NCBI RefSeq assembly: GCF_003950515.1
Contig: NZ_NGJS01000002.1
Span: 124,001 to 188,000, forward strand
Direction: 5' to 3'
Source: Vagococcus vulneris
Lineage (GTDB): Bacteria; Bacillota; Bacilli; Lactobacillales; Vagococcaceae
Length of the DNA stretch: 64,000 bases
Part shown: positions 1-9,829 of the stretch, piece by piece
How positions within the stretch are numbered: position 1 is the stretch's first letter
Layout: each line of letters starts with the position of its first letter
The notes under the pieces: model-generated
Told to the model about the DNA's origin: nothing
What the model saw: the letters and a program-made list of their open reading frames with translations, nothing else
Database searches by the model: none
Program-made: the position numbers and the translations under genes

Positions 1-582
<582 letters not shown>

Positions 583-611
583 TTACTTAATTTACAAATT
601 GTTTTTATTCT

Positions 612-651
612 AAAAAAAGAACGCATATATCATATATAATAATAAATGCGC
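612..651 (-). terminator. Terminator after tsf
   Basis: On the minus strand a GCGCAT/ATGCGT stem encloses an AT-rich inner stem and is followed by a run of T residues. It sits between the tsf stop and pyrH and probably ends or attenuates the rpsB-tsf transcript. Confidence 0.6.
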
Positions 652-671
652 TCCATAACGTCAAATTATGC

Positions 672-1550
672 TTACTTCATTTGGCTCATAACTTCATCAG
701 CAAAGTTTTCTTCGCGTTTTTCTAGTCCTTCACCAACTTCAAAACGTACAAATCCTTTAACAGTTGCACCTTTAGAAGCTGCATACTTCTCAACTGTCAT
801 GTCTGGATCTTTAACAAATGGTTGGTCAACTAAACAAATTTCAGCTAAGAATTTGTGCATACGTCCATCAACCATTTTTTCAACGATATTAGCAGGTTTG
901 CCTTCGTTAAGTGCTTGTTCAGTTAAAACTTTTTTCTCATGTTCTAGCTCTTCAGGAGATACTTGGTCTTTAGTTACGTAACGAGGATTGATTGCTGCAA
1001 CGTGCATTGCGATGTCTTTAGCAACTTGCTCATCAGTTGTTCCAGTTACTTCAACTAAAACAGCAATGCGTCCGCCCATATGCAAGTATCCACCGAAAGC
1101 AGCGTTATCTTCTTTTTCTAATACTTCAAAACGACGGAAGCTGATTTTTTCACCGATAACAGTTGTCGCTTCGATTAAATCAGTTTCAATTGTTCCAGTA
1201 TCAGTTTTAACTTTCATTGCTTCTTCCATATTAGCAGGTTTGTTTTCAACCATTAATTTAGCAATGTCTTGCACTAATTTTTGGAATTTTTCATTCTTAG
1301 CAACGAAGTCTGTTTCAGAGTTTATTTCAACGATAGCTGCTGTGTTACCTTCAACATATACATTTGCTAAACCTTCAGCAGCGATACGGTCATTTTTTTT
1401 ACCAGCTTTGGCCATACCTTTTTCTCTTAATAAATCGATGGCAGCTTCCATATCACCTTCGACTTCAACCAATGCACGTTTAGCGTCCATCATACCAACG
1501 CCAGTACGTTCACGTAATTCTTTTACTAAAGAAGCAGAAATTTTACTCAT
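672..1550 (-). CDS. tsf: Translation elongation factor Ts
   Basis: The 292-residue protein is EF-Ts, the guanine-nucleotide exchange factor for EF-Tu. The N-terminal UBA-like segment with [16 protein letters not shown] is present, followed by TDFVAKN near residue 82, the signature loop that contacts EF-Tu. The length is normal for Firmicutes. An AGGAGG site lies 8-9 bases before the ATG at 1550. It is downstream of rpsB, as in most bacteria, with a strong intercistronic hairpin between them. Confidence 0.97.
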   Translation of the reverse strand: MSKISASLVKELRERTGVGMMDAKRALVEVEGDMEAAIDLLREKGMAKAGKKNDRIAAEGLANVYVEGNTAAIVEINSETDFVAKNEKFQKLVQDIAKLMVENKPANMEEAMKVKTDTGTIETDLIEATTVIGEKISFRRFEVLEKEDNAAFGGYLHMGGRIAVLVEVTGTTDEQVAKDIAMHVAAINPRYVTKDQVSPEELEHEKKVLTEQALNEGKPANIVEKMVDGRMHKFLAEICLVDQPFVKDPDMTVEKYAASKGATVKGFVRFEVGEGLEKREENFADEVMSQMK

Positions 1551-1601
1551 TATAAAGATCCTCCTTGAATTTTAAAAACTGTATTTTATCATTTTTTAGA
1601 C

Positions 1602-1668
1602 AAAAAGCCGCCTTAGGAACACAACGTCCGGCTACTTTGTTCACCTTGACCCGCAACCTAAGACAGCC
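1602..1668 (-). terminator. rpsB-tsf intercistronic hairpin (attenuator/terminator)
   Basis: On the minus strand GGCTGTCTTAGG pairs with CCTAAGGCGGCT (about 12 pairs with some G-U) around a roughly 40-base GC-rich loop and is followed by TTTTTGTC. The shape is that of an intrinsic terminator or attenuator that would lower tsf expression relative to rpsB. Function is inferred from structure only. Confidence 0.55.
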
Positions 1669-1685
1669 AATTTTATACTTATTGA

Positions 1686-2474
1686 TTATTCAGCGCTTTT
1701 TCCTTCAACAACTTCTACAATTTCTTCGATTGAAGGTGCTTCTTCAGCAACTTCCTCAGCTGCTGCAAATGTTTCTTCGACAACTTCATCTTCACCTTGA
1801 CGACCTTCGATGAATGCATCAGCCATTTTACCAGAAATTAGTTTTACGGCACGAATAGCATCGTCATTTGATGGGATAACTACGTCGATTTCATCTGGGT
1901 CACAGTTAGTATCAACCATAGCTACGATTGGAATATTTAATTTTTGAGCTTCTTGAACAGCAATACGCTCTTTACGAGGGTCAACGATGAACATAACATC
2001 TGGAATTCTTGGCATATCAGCGATACCACCTAAGAATTTTTCTAAACGTTCACGTTCTTTATTTAAGCCCGCAACTTCTTTTTTAGGAAGAACGTCGAAG
2101 ATTCCTTCTTCTTCCATTTTAGTGATTTCTTTCAAACGAGCGATACGTTTTTGGATAGTATCCCAGTTTGTTAAAGTTCCACCTAACCAACGGTGGTTAA
2201 CGTAGAATTGACCAGCGCGAGTTGCTTCTTCTTTAATTGCTTCTTGAGCTTGTTTTTTAGTACCTACAAATAAAGCGATTCCGCCTTCTTCTGCTACATT
2301 TCTCATGTAGTTATATGCGTCATCTGCTAAACGAACTGTTTTTTGCAAGTCGATAATGTAGATTCCGTTTCTTTCTGTGAAGATGTATTTCTTCATTTTT
2401 GGGTTCCAGCGACGAGTTTGGTGACCAAAGTGTACACCAGCTTCTAGTAACTGTTTCATTGAAATTACTGCCAT
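1686..2474 (-). CDS. rpsB: 30S ribosomal protein S2
   Basis: The 262-residue product begins [20 protein letters not shown] and contains [12 protein letters not shown], the conserved S2 start, and [17 protein letters not shown] further on. S2 is added late to the small ribosomal subunit. An in-frame ATG lies 15 bases upstream, but the GGAGGC ribosome site is placed for the ATG at 2474, so that start is used. The C-terminus has an acidic tail rich in Glu, Val and Ala, common in Lactobacillales. It is the first gene of the rpsB-tsf unit. Confidence 0.96.
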   Translation of the reverse strand: MAVISMKQLLEAGVHFGHQTRRWNPKMKKYIFTERNGIYIIDLQKTVRLADDAYNYMRNVAEEGGIALFVGTKKQAQEAIKEEATRAGQFYVNHRWLGGTLTNWDTIQKRIARLKEITKMEEEGIFDVLPKKEVAGLNKERERLEKFLGGIADMPRIPDVMFIVDPRKERIAVQEAQKLNIPIVAMVDTNCDPDEIDVVIPSNDDAIRAVKLISGKMADAFIEGRQGEDEVVEETFAAAEEVAEEAPSIEEIVEVVEGKSAE

Positions 2475-2518
2475 TTTTGTTGCCTCCAATAGTTTTATTT
2501 TCCTCTCTCACGTTCTAC

Positions 2519-2565
2519 TGTGTGAAGAACTTTATAAATAAAGCACTACTCCACGCATCCCCTGA
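2519..2565 (-). promoter_or_regulatory. rpsB 5' leader with hairpin
   Basis: The transcript between the promoter at about 2611 and the rpsB start has an untranslated leader of roughly 130 bases. In it CCACATC and GATGCGTGG can form a bulged stem with a loop of about six bases. Ribosomal protein leaders often mediate feedback; that role here is only inference. Confidence 0.3.
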
Positions 2566-2610
2566 GATGTGGTATTTGATCATGTATACTTAAGTTACAT
2601 AACCTTTTGT

Positions 2611-2639
2611 ATTATAGCGTATCAATAATAAAATAGCAA
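2611..2639 (-). promoter_or_regulatory. rpsB promoter
   Basis: Minus-strand TTGCTA, 17-base spacer, TATAAT: a near-consensus sigma-A promoter about 135 bases upstream of the rpsB start. Confidence 0.7.
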
Positions 2640-2677
2640 GTTACAAAGTTCATTTCCATTAATATTACTATATTATT

Positions 2678-2705
2678 TTGATAAATTATGCAAAAGATTT
2701 ATAAT
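2678..2705 (+). promoter_or_regulatory. Promoter of the histidine phosphatase gene
   Basis: TTGATA, 16-base spacer, TATAAT, ending about 40 bases before the ATG at 2746; divergent from the rpsB promoter. Confidence 0.6.
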
Positions 2706-2745
2706 AGAAAATTGTTAGATACTTTACTGAGAAGGGAATTTGTTT

Positions 2746-3369
2746 ATGACAACATTTTATTGTGTAAGACATGGAAAAACAGAATTTAATCGTGACGGTA
2801 TTTTTCAAGGAGGCCTCGTCGATTCACCGCTTTTACCTGAAGGAATCAAGGGAGCTCACTTGGCTGGAAAAGCACTAAAAGATATAAAATTCGACTTAGT
2901 AATTGCAAGTCCTCAAAAAAGAGCTCAAGATACTGCTAAAGCGATTATTGAGGAAAGACAGGATAACCTCATAATTAAAACAATCGAAAATTTGCGTGAA
3001 ATGAAATTTGGTGATTGGGACGGAAAATATCAGACTGACTACTTGGATCATCCTCAATTTAAAATGCTTGTAGAATCCCCTCAACTTTATAACCCAGTTG
3101 AATTTAATGGTGAATCCTACGATGAATTGATTGAGAGAACGACAAATGTATTTCACACTATCTCCAAAGAAAATCCTGATAAGAATATTTTAGTCGTAGC
3201 ACATGGTTTAACTTTACTAGCCGTCCTTCATACATTGACTGGGGGTTGTACTGCTGATATCAGAAAAAATGGTTTTCTTGATAATACTAGTATCACAACA
3301 CTTGAATTCAATTCAAATGATAACTTATACTCAATAACTAATTGGAATAATACCGATCATCTAAAATAA
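2746..3369 (+). CDS. Histidine phosphatase family protein (phosphoglycerate mutase-like)
   Basis: The 207-residue protein starts MTTFYCVRHGKTEFN. The RHG triad (residues 8-10) carries the phospho-acceptor histidine of the histidine phosphatase superfamily. A second conserved histidine appears in VVAHGLTLLA, and the acid/base region in LREMKFGDWDG. Substrates in this family range from phosphoglycerate to small phosphorylated metabolites, and the sequence does not decide which. The GAAGGGA site at 2731 favours the ATG at 2746 over the TTG six bases upstream. It is followed on the same strand by a membrane protein gene. Confidence 0.88.
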   Translation: MTTFYCVRHGKTEFNRDGIFQGGLVDSPLLPEGIKGAHLAGKALKDIKFDLVIASPQKRAQDTAKAIIEERQDNLIIKTIENLREMKFGDWDGKYQTDYLDHPQFKMLVESPQLYNPVEFNGESYDELIERTTNVFHTISKENPDKNILVVAHGLTLLAVLHTLTGGCTADIRKNGFLDNTSITTLEFNSNDNLYSITNWNNTDHLK

Positions 3370-3439
3370 CCATACTCTTTCAGATCAATTCATGATAAAC
3401 TATCTAAGTTGACTTTTTGACTTAGAAGGGGAACTGTCT

Positions 3440-4024
3440 ATGAGAAAACAATTTTATCGTATATTAATGGGGTTCGATAGATTAAATTGGACGCTGTATC
3501 TTTTAAATATCGGCATGCTACTTTTTAGTATCTTGACCTTTATGAATTTTGATAAAACACTAAAAGATTTAACCGTAGCAATCGGAATGTTAGCAATTTT
3601 CAAAGGATTTTTAAGCTTTATTTTCTTTTATACGATTCAATCAATTTTAAATGTACACGAGATAAAGTATTTATATTCAATCCATGCTTTTTTAAGTATT
3701 ATCTTAGGTATCTCAATCATTTATAATATCTTTTCAAACTCATTGTTAGGAATGTTTCTAATTATCCTTTGGCTTATTATAGATGCTATTGTTCAACTTA
3801 TCATAGTATTCATAACAGCACACTTTGATCGAAAAAAGAATTATGCTGAGAAGATACTATCTTGCCTATCCTTGCTTCTTGCAATTATGATTGGCATTCC
3901 TTTCATTACTTCTTTCATTCCAATTGCCATATTAGTTGGCATGTATGTATTAAGCAGTAATATGATTTTATTACTCACATATACGATCCCAACTATAAAA
4001 CACAGAAAGACCTTGTTGAAGTAG
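3440..4024 (+). CDS. Multi-pass membrane protein, DUF308/HdeD-like
   Basis: A 194-residue hydrophobic protein with about six predicted transmembrane segments arranged as hairpins, resembling small HdeD/DUF308 membrane proteins. The first helix is preceded by the basic stretch MRKQFYRILMGFDR. No catalytic motif is visible. The ATG follows an AGAAGGGG site at about 3425. A terminator follows immediately. The family's function is poorly known (HdeD is linked to acid stress in enteric bacteria), so none is assigned. Confidence 0.7.
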   Translation: MRKQFYRILMGFDRLNWTLYLLNIGMLLFSILTFMNFDKTLKDLTVAIGMLAIFKGFLSFIFFYTIQSILNVHEIKYLYSIHAFLSIILGISIIYNIFSNSLLGMFLIILWLIIDAIVQLIIVFITAHFDRKKNYAEKILSCLSLLLAIMIGIPFITSFIPIAILVGMYVLSSNMILLLTYTIPTIKHRKTLLK

Positions 4025-4039
4025 CAACAAGGTCTTTTT
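4007..4039. terminator. Bidirectional terminator
   Basis: AGACCTTGTTG and CAACAAGGTCT form a perfect stem followed by TTTTTG. It lies between the plus-strand membrane protein gene and the convergent MBL hydrolase gene. Confidence 0.8.
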
Positions 4040-4053
4040 GTCTCTTGATTTAA

Positions 4054-4683
4054 TTAATTAAAAAATGGATTTGTTTTCTTTTCTTTCCCGATTGTAGTTG
4101 GCTCTCGATGACCTGGATAAGCACGCATCTCATCTGGCAAAGTAAATAGTTCCTTTTCAATACTCTCCAACAAAGTTTGACTTTCACCATATGGCAAATC
4201 TGTACGACCAATGCTTCCACTGAATAGTGCATCACCGGTAACCACAAAATTATCAAAAACAAAACTAACACTACCTGGTGAATGACCTGGAGTCGGCACC
4301 ACTTTAAAAGTTAAATCACCAATTGTGTAGGTCTTATAGTTTTCGAACTCATATTCTGCTGGTTGAACAATAATATCAGCCATATCAGAATGATGCATTA
4401 AACCAGAAAAATTTAATTTAGGATCAGATAACCACGCTTGTTCTATTGGACTCACATAAACTGGGATACTATATGTATTTCTAATATCTTCAACTGCACC
4501 GATATGATCATAATGGGTATGCGTGAGTAAAATAGCACTCGGCATAACACCTGTTTTTTTTATTTCCAATTTAATCTTGTCTGCATTATTTCCTGGATCA
4601 ACAACGAGTAATGCTTTTTGACTATAAATCAAATAACAATTTTCTTCAATACTTCCTGTAACAATCTGTTCTACTGTAATCAT
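4054..4683 (-). CDS. MBL-fold metallohydrolase (glyoxalase II-like)
   Basis: The 209-residue protein has the metallo-beta-lactamase signature THTHYDH at residues 54-60, then PTPGHSPGS and VTGDALF for metal binding, and a final YPGHREPT. This is the arrangement of hydroxyacylglutathione hydrolase-like proteins such as YqgX. Gram-positive members probably hydrolyse thioesters or related metabolites, but the substrate is not known. The GGAGGG site is placed for the ATG at 4683, so an in-frame upstream ATG is not used. Confidence 0.88.
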   Translation of the reverse strand: MITVEQIVTGSIEENCYLIYSQKALLVVDPGNNADKIKLEIKKTGVMPSAILLTHTHYDHIGAVEDIRNTYSIPVYVSPIEQAWLSDPKLNFSGLMHHSDMADIIVQPAEYEFENYKTYTIGDLTFKVVPTPGHSPGSVSFVFDNFVVTGDALFSGSIGRTDLPYGESQTLLESIEKELFTLPDEMRAYPGHREPTTIGKEKKTNPFFN

Positions 4684-4816
4684 ACAATCCCTCCTATAAT
4701 ATGTCACACTAATTATAAAGGATATCAGATTAATAGTAAAAAAATTCCTATTTCACAATAACAATAGCTGATTTTATGATAAAATTGTCTATATATCAAG
4801 GAAAGGTGTTTTACAC

Positions 4817-6202
4817 ATGATATCGGATTTATTAAGAAAGAGACTAGTATCATTGCGCTTTATTACTTTTGTAATGACAAATGGGATGAATATCTTTCCT
4901 ATATTAATACTCTCAAAACTTTTTTTAGTACACGAACGGATTGACAAGTATGTTTTACCGCTAATTATGTTTTATTGTTTTAAAACAACCACACTTTTTC
5001 TGATTCGGTTCAAACCGATTGAAATGACTAAGTTATTAAAACTATCATTAACCTTTGGAATGATTGGTTCTATCTTAGGTTTTATTTCAGAAATCGGCAG
5101 TGCCTCTGCTTTTTCTTTGATTATTGCGATTATTTCGGGCTGTTTCCTTGGCCTCTGCTCAGGAACATTGATGCCAAGTCATTTAACGATTCAATTTCAC
5201 GAAAAACGCATTAATAACTTTCACTCGACTGGAAAAGAACAAATTTTTTCACTCATTTACGCCTTCTTACTAGTCTTTCTTATTCTAAAACTTGACCAGC
5301 ATAATTTGGGCTTGTCCTTTATTTTTTTAGGTATCAATATCGCACTCTTAACCTTAGTCTTAACTACCTATCCAAAGTATCATCTTAAAGAATCAATTCC
5401 TTATCCTAATTATTCAATAATTGAAACTATTTTTCTTTTTGTCACAGGCTTTTTATCTATTTTGATTTTAAAAAGTGCCAAAAAAGTTGATATTGGACAA
5501 ATTATTTTTCCTATCTTGCTGTTTTTATTATCAATCTCACTGATTTATTTATTTTATATTGTGTACATCAAAAAGAATCGTATCCTGTCATTACAATTTA
5601 TCAGTGCTATTATTTATAAAGGGATGCTAACAAATTTCATTTTAGTTTTCTGCACTTTTTATCAATTACTTTATCACGGCTCAAAAGCCTTTTATCTGGT
5701 TTATTTTATCTACTTAATAGCAATTATCGTCACACCACTTATCAAAAAAATTTACATACGCCTTGTTTCTTCGCGACAACTACATCATTACGTCGCTACC
5801 TTTTTAACAATTAGTTTACTCTTTTTAGCAGTTACCCAGACCTTTTACATTGGCGTATTCTTTCTAACTGTAATTAGTACAGAATTAAATCAGCAGTTAA
5901 ATGAAGTTGCATACAGTAATCCTAAATTACCTAAAGATTATCGTTTAATAGTCAAATATCGGTTGAATAATATTGGCTCGATTCTGCAGCAAGTTATCAT
6001 GTTTACAATTTTATTTATCACGACAAAATTACTGCATTCTGCATCTTTAAGCGAAATGTTTCATGATTATAGTTACAAAACCGCTAACCTAAATACTTTA
6101 CAACCACTGAAAGTAACAAAAATAATTTTATTGTTTATCTTTATTTTTTTCATTCCAAATTTAACACGCTTCATTAAAAATAAAACTGATAATCAATTAT
6201 AA
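4817..6202 (+). CDS. Polytopic membrane protein, MFS-like, unknown function
   Basis: A 461-residue, very hydrophobic protein with about 12 predicted transmembrane segments and short polar loops. The twelve-helix plan, with a longer central loop near residue 200, resembles a major facilitator transporter, but the canonical loop 2-3 motif is not evident. The glycine-rich IIAIISGCFLGLCSGTLMPS segment could be a transmembrane substrate path. AAGGAAAGG precedes the ATG. It stands alone between two terminators. I do not recognise the family with confidence. Confidence 0.7.
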   Translation: MISDLLRKRLVSLRFITFVMTNGMNIFPILILSKLFLVHERIDKYVLPLIMFYCFKTTTLFLIRFKPIEMTKLLKLSLTFGMIGSILGFISEIGSASAFSLIIAIISGCFLGLCSGTLMPSHLTIQFHEKRINNFHSTGKEQIFSLIYAFLLVFLILKLDQHNLGLSFIFLGINIALLTLVLTTYPKYHLKESIPYPNYSIIETIFLFVTGFLSILILKSAKKVDIGQIIFPILLFLLSISLIYLFYIVYIKKNRILSLQFISAIIYKGMLTNFILVFCTFYQLLYHGSKAFYLVYFIYLIAIIVTPLIKKIYIRLVSSRQLHHYVATFLTISLLFLAVTQTFYIGVFFLTVISTELNQQLNEVAYSNPKLPKDYRLIVKYRLNNIGSILQQVIMFTILFITTKLLHSASLSEMFHDYSYKTANLNTLQPLKVTKIILLFIFIFFIPNLTRFIKNKTDNQL

Positions 6203-6236
6203 AAAAAGCTACCTTTTTAAAGGCAGCTTTTTTTAT
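6201..6236. terminator. Bidirectional terminator
   Basis: AAAAAAGCTACCTTT and AAAGGCAGCTTTTTTT form a stem with one mismatch and T tracts on both sides, between the membrane protein gene and convergent crr. Confidence 0.8.
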
Positions 6237-6237
6237 A

Positions 6238-6738
6238 TTATTTTAGTTCAGCCTTACCTACCGGTTCTTTAGGCTCAACAGCACCATACTTCGCAATTTT
6301 TAGAGATTCATTTCCACTAGTAAAAATAATAATTAAATCATTATCTTTTTCAGCTTCAGCTAAAGCAGCTAAATCAACATCTGCAAGCTGTGTATCTTTA
6401 GTCACTCTGTCGCCTTCTTTAACGTGAATTGTAAAAGGTTCACCTTCCAATTCAACCGTGTTTATCCCCATATGAAGTAAGACTTCAACACCATTTGTCA
6501 TTTTTAGACCTATTGCGTGTTTTGTAGGAAACACGTTTAGAACTTCACCCTCAACCGGTGAATAAACCTTACCATTATTAGGGATAACGGCATAGCCATC
6601 TCCCATCATTTTTTCAGAAAAGACTGGATCTTTTACTTCAGTAATTGAAATTAATTTACCCTTTGCGACTGCATAGACCTCATTATTTATTACTGTTTCT
6701 GGGGTTTCCTTTTTATTTTTCTTGAAAAATCCAAACAT
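6238..6738 (-). CDS. crr: PTS glucose-type EIIA component (Crr-like)
   Basis: The 166-residue protein matches the glucose-family EIIA domain: KDPVFSEKMMGDGYAVIP, then KHAIGLKM with one active-site histidine (about 74) and VLLHMGINTVEL with the phosphorylated histidine (about 89). HPr passes phosphate to it and it hands it on to a membrane EIIBC. The N-terminus MFGFFKKNKKE is typical of the stand-alone form. No EIIBC gene lies nearby, so it probably serves unlinked permeases. A GGAGTG site precedes the ATG. Confidence 0.92.
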   Translation of the reverse strand: MFGFFKKNKKETPETVINNEVYAVAKGKLISITEVKDPVFSEKMMGDGYAVIPNNGKVYSPVEGEVLNVFPTKHAIGLKMTNGVEVLLHMGINTVELEGEPFTIHVKEGDRVTKDTQLADVDLAALAEAEKDNDLIIIFTSGNESLKIAKYGAVEPKEPVGKAELK

Positions 6739-6888
6739 ATTAGCTGCACTCCATTCCTATAAAATATACTTTAATTAAGTTATACCATATGTCTGTTACT
6801 GTTTACAACCAAAGAAGTATTTAATTTTAAATGTAATTAAGGTATACTTTAAAGTATTATTTATTATTTGTTAAGAAAGGTTGTTCTC

Positions 6889-7728
6889 ATGGATTTTATT
6901 AATATTTTAAAAGTTATTATTTTAGGTATTGTTGAAGGCATCACTGAGTGGTTACCAATCAGCAGTACGGGACATTTAATTTTAGTAGATGAATTCATTA
7001 AACTAAATGCCTCGGATGCCTTTAAAGAAATGTTTAATGTCGTTATCCAACTAGGTGCCATCATGGCCGTCGTTGTTCTCTACTTTCAAAAACTAAATCC
7101 CTTCGCCTTCAAATCAAAAACTAAACAAGAAAGAGGCGATACATGGACTTTATGGTTCAAAGTAGTTGTTGCATGTATTCCTGCAATAATTGCTGGTCCA
7201 TTACTTGATGATTTTCTAGAAGATCACTTTCATAAATTTCTTCCTGTTGCACTAATGTTAATTTTATACGGGATACTTTTTATAGTTGTAGAAAACCATA
7301 ATAAAAACAGATTACCTACTACTACAACACTAAATGGACTAACCTACCGCATAGCTTTTATTATCGGACTTTTCCAAGTCTTGGCACTGATACCAGGAAC
7401 ATCTCGCTCTGGAGCGACAATCATCGGAGCCATTATATTTGGTTGCTCAAGATTCGTTGCTGCCGAGTTTACCTTCTTTTTAGGCATCCCAGTAATGTTT
7501 GGAGCAAGTGCTCTAAAAATCTTTAAATTTGTTTATCGTGGTAATTCGTTCGGATCAACCGAAATTATTTTACTATTGATTGGAAGTATCGTTGCATTTG
7601 TTGTATCGATTTTAGCTATTAAGTTCTTAATGGGATACATTAAGAAAAATGATTTTAAAGCTTTTGGCTGGTATCGCATTATACTCGGTATTATCTTAAT
7701 CATTTACTGGTTAGCTACATCTATCTAA
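6889..7728 (+). CDS. uppP: Undecaprenyl-diphosphatase UppP/BacA
   Basis: The 279-residue integral membrane enzyme removes a phosphate from undecaprenyl diphosphate so that the carrier lipid can be reused in peptidoglycan synthesis; overproduction gives bacitracin tolerance in other species. Both family motifs are present: [15 protein letters not shown] (residues 17-30) and PGTSRSGAT in the second half. About seven or eight membrane segments follow. The AAGAAAGG site at 6873-6880 supports the ATG at 6889 rather than the upstream in-frame start at 6868. A strong terminator follows. Confidence 0.95.
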   Translation: MDFINILKVIILGIVEGITEWLPISSTGHLILVDEFIKLNASDAFKEMFNVVIQLGAIMAVVVLYFQKLNPFAFKSKTKQERGDTWTLWFKVVVACIPAIIAGPLLDDFLEDHFHKFLPVALMLILYGILFIVVENHNKNRLPTTTTLNGLTYRIAFIIGLFQVLALIPGTSRSGATIIGAIIFGCSRFVAAEFTFFLGIPVMFGASALKIFKFVYRGNSFGSTEIILLLIGSIVAFVVSILAIKFLMGYIKKNDFKAFGWYRIILGIILIIYWLATSI

Positions 7729-7754
7729 TTGAGAATTATATTTAAAATCAACTT

Positions 7755-7789
7755 AAAGGGAAATCCTTATTTAATAAGGATTTCCCTTT
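7755..7789. terminator. Terminator after uppP
   Basis: A near-perfect stem, AAAGGGAAATCCTTA with TAAGGATTTCCCTTT. Its right end overlaps the start of the iron-box-like element of the following gene. Confidence 0.8.
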
Positions 7790-7800
7790 ATCATTCTCAT

Positions 7801-7815
7801 TGATAATGACTATCG
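7801..7815. promoter_or_regulatory. Fur-box-like element upstream of the metal ATPase
   Basis: TGATAATGACTATCG matches 12 of 14 defined positions of the Gram-positive 7-1-7 Fur box (TGATAAT N ATTATCA). It lies upstream of the -35 element. Binding is inferred from pattern only. Confidence 0.5.
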
Positions 7816-7827
7816 TTTCCAACTAGA

Positions 7828-7842
7828 TTATAATCATTACAA
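7828..7842. promoter_or_regulatory. PerR-box-like element overlapping the -35
   Basis: TTATAATCATTACAA differs from the PerR consensus TTATAATNATTATAA at one position. It covers the TTACAA -35 hexamer, where a bound PerR would block the promoter. Confidence 0.6.
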
Positions 7843-7865
7843 TCTGTCTACCTTTATGATATACT
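7837..7865 (+). promoter_or_regulatory. Promoter of the P1B-4 ATPase gene
   Basis: TTACAA (7837-7842), 17-base spacer, TATACT (7860-7865), followed by a GAGGAGGGA ribosome site and the ATG at 7886. Confidence 0.65.
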
Positions 7866-7885
7866 CACTTTGAGGAGGGATAGAC

Positions 7886-9751
7886 ATGACTAAAATAAAA
7901 CAATTACCCGTCAGTATGTGGACAACTATTATCTGCGGAGTAATGATGATTATCGGTTATATAATACAACAACAGCAAATTAGTTGGTATCCTATTATTT
8001 TTATCAGCGGTATGCTTATTGGTGGTTTTGAACAAACAAAGGACGGTATACTTGATACAATTGAAGATCGTCACCTGAATGTCGACCTGTTAATGGCTTT
8101 AGCTGCTATTGGTGCTTGTCTGATTCAGTATTATTTTGAAGGAATTATGCTTACTTTTATTTTCTCTTTAAGCGGTGCATTAGAAGAAATGACAACAAAC
8201 CAAAGCAAAAAAGAAATTGAAGCACTGATTAAAATTCAACCTGAAACAGCTATCAAAGTCAATGAAACAGGTGAAACTATAGAGGTTCCCGTACAAGATC
8301 TTGCTATTGGTGATATTGTATTAGTACCAAAAGGAGCAAATGTTCCAATTGATGGTGACTTAATTACTAATTTTGCAACAATTGATGAAGCTAGTATTAC
8401 AGGTGAATCTATTCCTGTTGATAAACAGATGAATGACGCTATTTTTGGTGGTACAATTAATGCTGGACATGCTTTTCAAATGATTGTTACAAAAATTTCT
8501 AATGATACACTTTTTAGTAAAATAATTAAATTGGTCGAAGAAGCTCAAAACACTCCATCTCAGACGGCTAGTTTTTTAAGTCGTTTTGAAAATGTATATG
8601 TTAAAGTCATCTTAATTATAGTACCTTTGGCCATTATTCTTCCGTATTTCTTACTTTCTTGGTCATTCGAGGAAAGTTTTTATCGTGGCATGGTACTATT
8701 AGTTGTAGCTTCGCCTTGTGCCTTAGTAGCTTCAGCTACACCAGCAACTTTAGCCGCCATTTCAAATGGCGCCAGAAATGGCATTCTCTTTAAAGGAGGA
8801 ATTTATCTAGAATCTTTAGCAGATATTAAAGCTATTACTTTTGATAAAACGGGAACACTAACTAATGGTACACCCCAAGTAACGGATGACTGTTTTATTA
8901 ATAATCCAAAAGAAGACACATTAAATATGCTGATTACACTTGAAAGTAATTCAACTCATCCATTAGCTGCAGCTATTCTTAACCATTATCCAACCAATCA
9001 GTCATATGATTCCAAAATACTTGTTGAAGAAATTGATGGCTGTGGCATGCAAGCCACAGATAATGATGATGTTTGGCGAGTTGGAAAACCTGCATTTGTT
9101 ACCACACAACCCGTTTCACATGATATTTTAACCCAACAAAACAAATGGCAAACTGAAGGGAAAACTGTAATCTTTATCTCAAAAAATGATACCATTGTCG
9201 GATACTTGGCATTACTTGATTTACCTAAAGATGGGGCGTTGGAAACAATTGATTATTTCAACAAATCAGGTGTGGTAACTACTATGTTAACTGGTGATAA
9301 TGAAAAAACAGCTCATGCTATTGCTAAAAGTCTACATCTTGACAACGTCGTAGCTGGTTGTTTACCTGAAGATAAAACTACTTTTATCAAGCAGCAAAAG
9401 AATAACTTAGGTGAAAATATCATGGTTGGTGATGGTATTAACGATGCGCCAGCCTTAGCAAATGCCTCAATTGGTGTAGCAATGGGACAAGGAACAGATG
9501 TCGCAATCGATATTGCAGATGTTGTATTAATAAAAAACTCGCTTATCCGTTTATCGTATAGTCATAAATTATCCAAAAAGCTAAAAAGAATTGTCAAACA
9601 AAATATTGCATTTTCATTTACTGTGATTGCGTGTTTAATTATTTCGAACTTTGCCGGAATTGTTAATCTTCCTTTAGGCGTTATCGGACATGAAGGTAGT
9701 ACAATTTTAGTCATACTAAATGGTTTACGGATGTTACAGACTATTAAATAA
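7886..9751 (+). CDS. P1B-4 type metal-transporting ATPase (PfeT/FrvA/PmtA-like, probable Fe(II) efflux)
   Basis: The 621-residue P-type ATPase has TGES (about 172), the transmembrane SPCAL motif (about 275), DKTGTLT with the phosphorylated Asp (about 318), GDGINDAP (about 514) and HEGST in the last helix (about 601). SPC plus HEGxT, with no N-terminal metal-binding domain, is the P1B-4 signature. Characterised members of this kind (B. subtilis PfeT, Listeria FrvA, Streptococcus pyogenes PmtA) export ferrous iron and are controlled by PerR, FrvA also by Fur. The boxes just upstream fit that control. Zinc or cobalt as alternative substrates cannot be excluded. Confidence 0.88.
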   Translation: MTKIKQLPVSMWTTIICGVMMIIGYIIQQQQISWYPIIFISGMLIGGFEQTKDGILDTIEDRHLNVDLLMALAAIGACLIQYYFEGIMLTFIFSLSGALEEMTTNQSKKEIEALIKIQPETAIKVNETGETIEVPVQDLAIGDIVLVPKGANVPIDGDLITNFATIDEASITGESIPVDKQMNDAIFGGTINAGHAFQMIVTKISNDTLFSKIIKLVEEAQNTPSQTASFLSRFENVYVKVILIIVPLAIILPYFLLSWSFEESFYRGMVLLVVASPCALVASATPATLAAISNGARNGILFKGGIYLESLADIKAITFDKTGTLTNGTPQVTDDCFINNPKEDTLNMLITLESNSTHPLAAAILNHYPTNQSYDSKILVEEIDGCGMQATDNDDVWRVGKPAFVTTQPVSHDILTQQNKWQTEGKTVIFISKNDTIVGYLALLDLPKDGALETIDYFNKSGVVTTMLTGDNEKTAHAIAKSLHLDNVVAGCLPEDKTTFIKQQKNNLGENIMVGDGINDAPALANASIGVAMGQGTDVAIDIADVVLIKNSLIRLSYSHKLSKKLKRIVKQNIAFSFTVIACLIISNFAGIVNLPLGVIGHEGSTILVILNGLRMLQTIK

Positions 9752-9788
9752 AGATGACTAATTTTATTCCTCATTCTTATATTAATTA

Positions 9789-9817
9789 TTGCAAACTTAA
9801 ACGGCTTTCTGTATAAT
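9789..9817 (+). promoter_or_regulatory. rpsT promoter
   Basis: TTGCAA, 17-base spacer, TATAAT; about 60 bases before the rpsT start. Confidence 0.75.
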
Positions 9818-9829
9818 GAGAATGTTAAA

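Noticed and set aside
988-1575. 195-codon open frame on the plus strand opposite tsf
   Set aside because: It is the antisense shadow of tsf, has no ribosome site and low-complexity Ser/Thr-rich translation.
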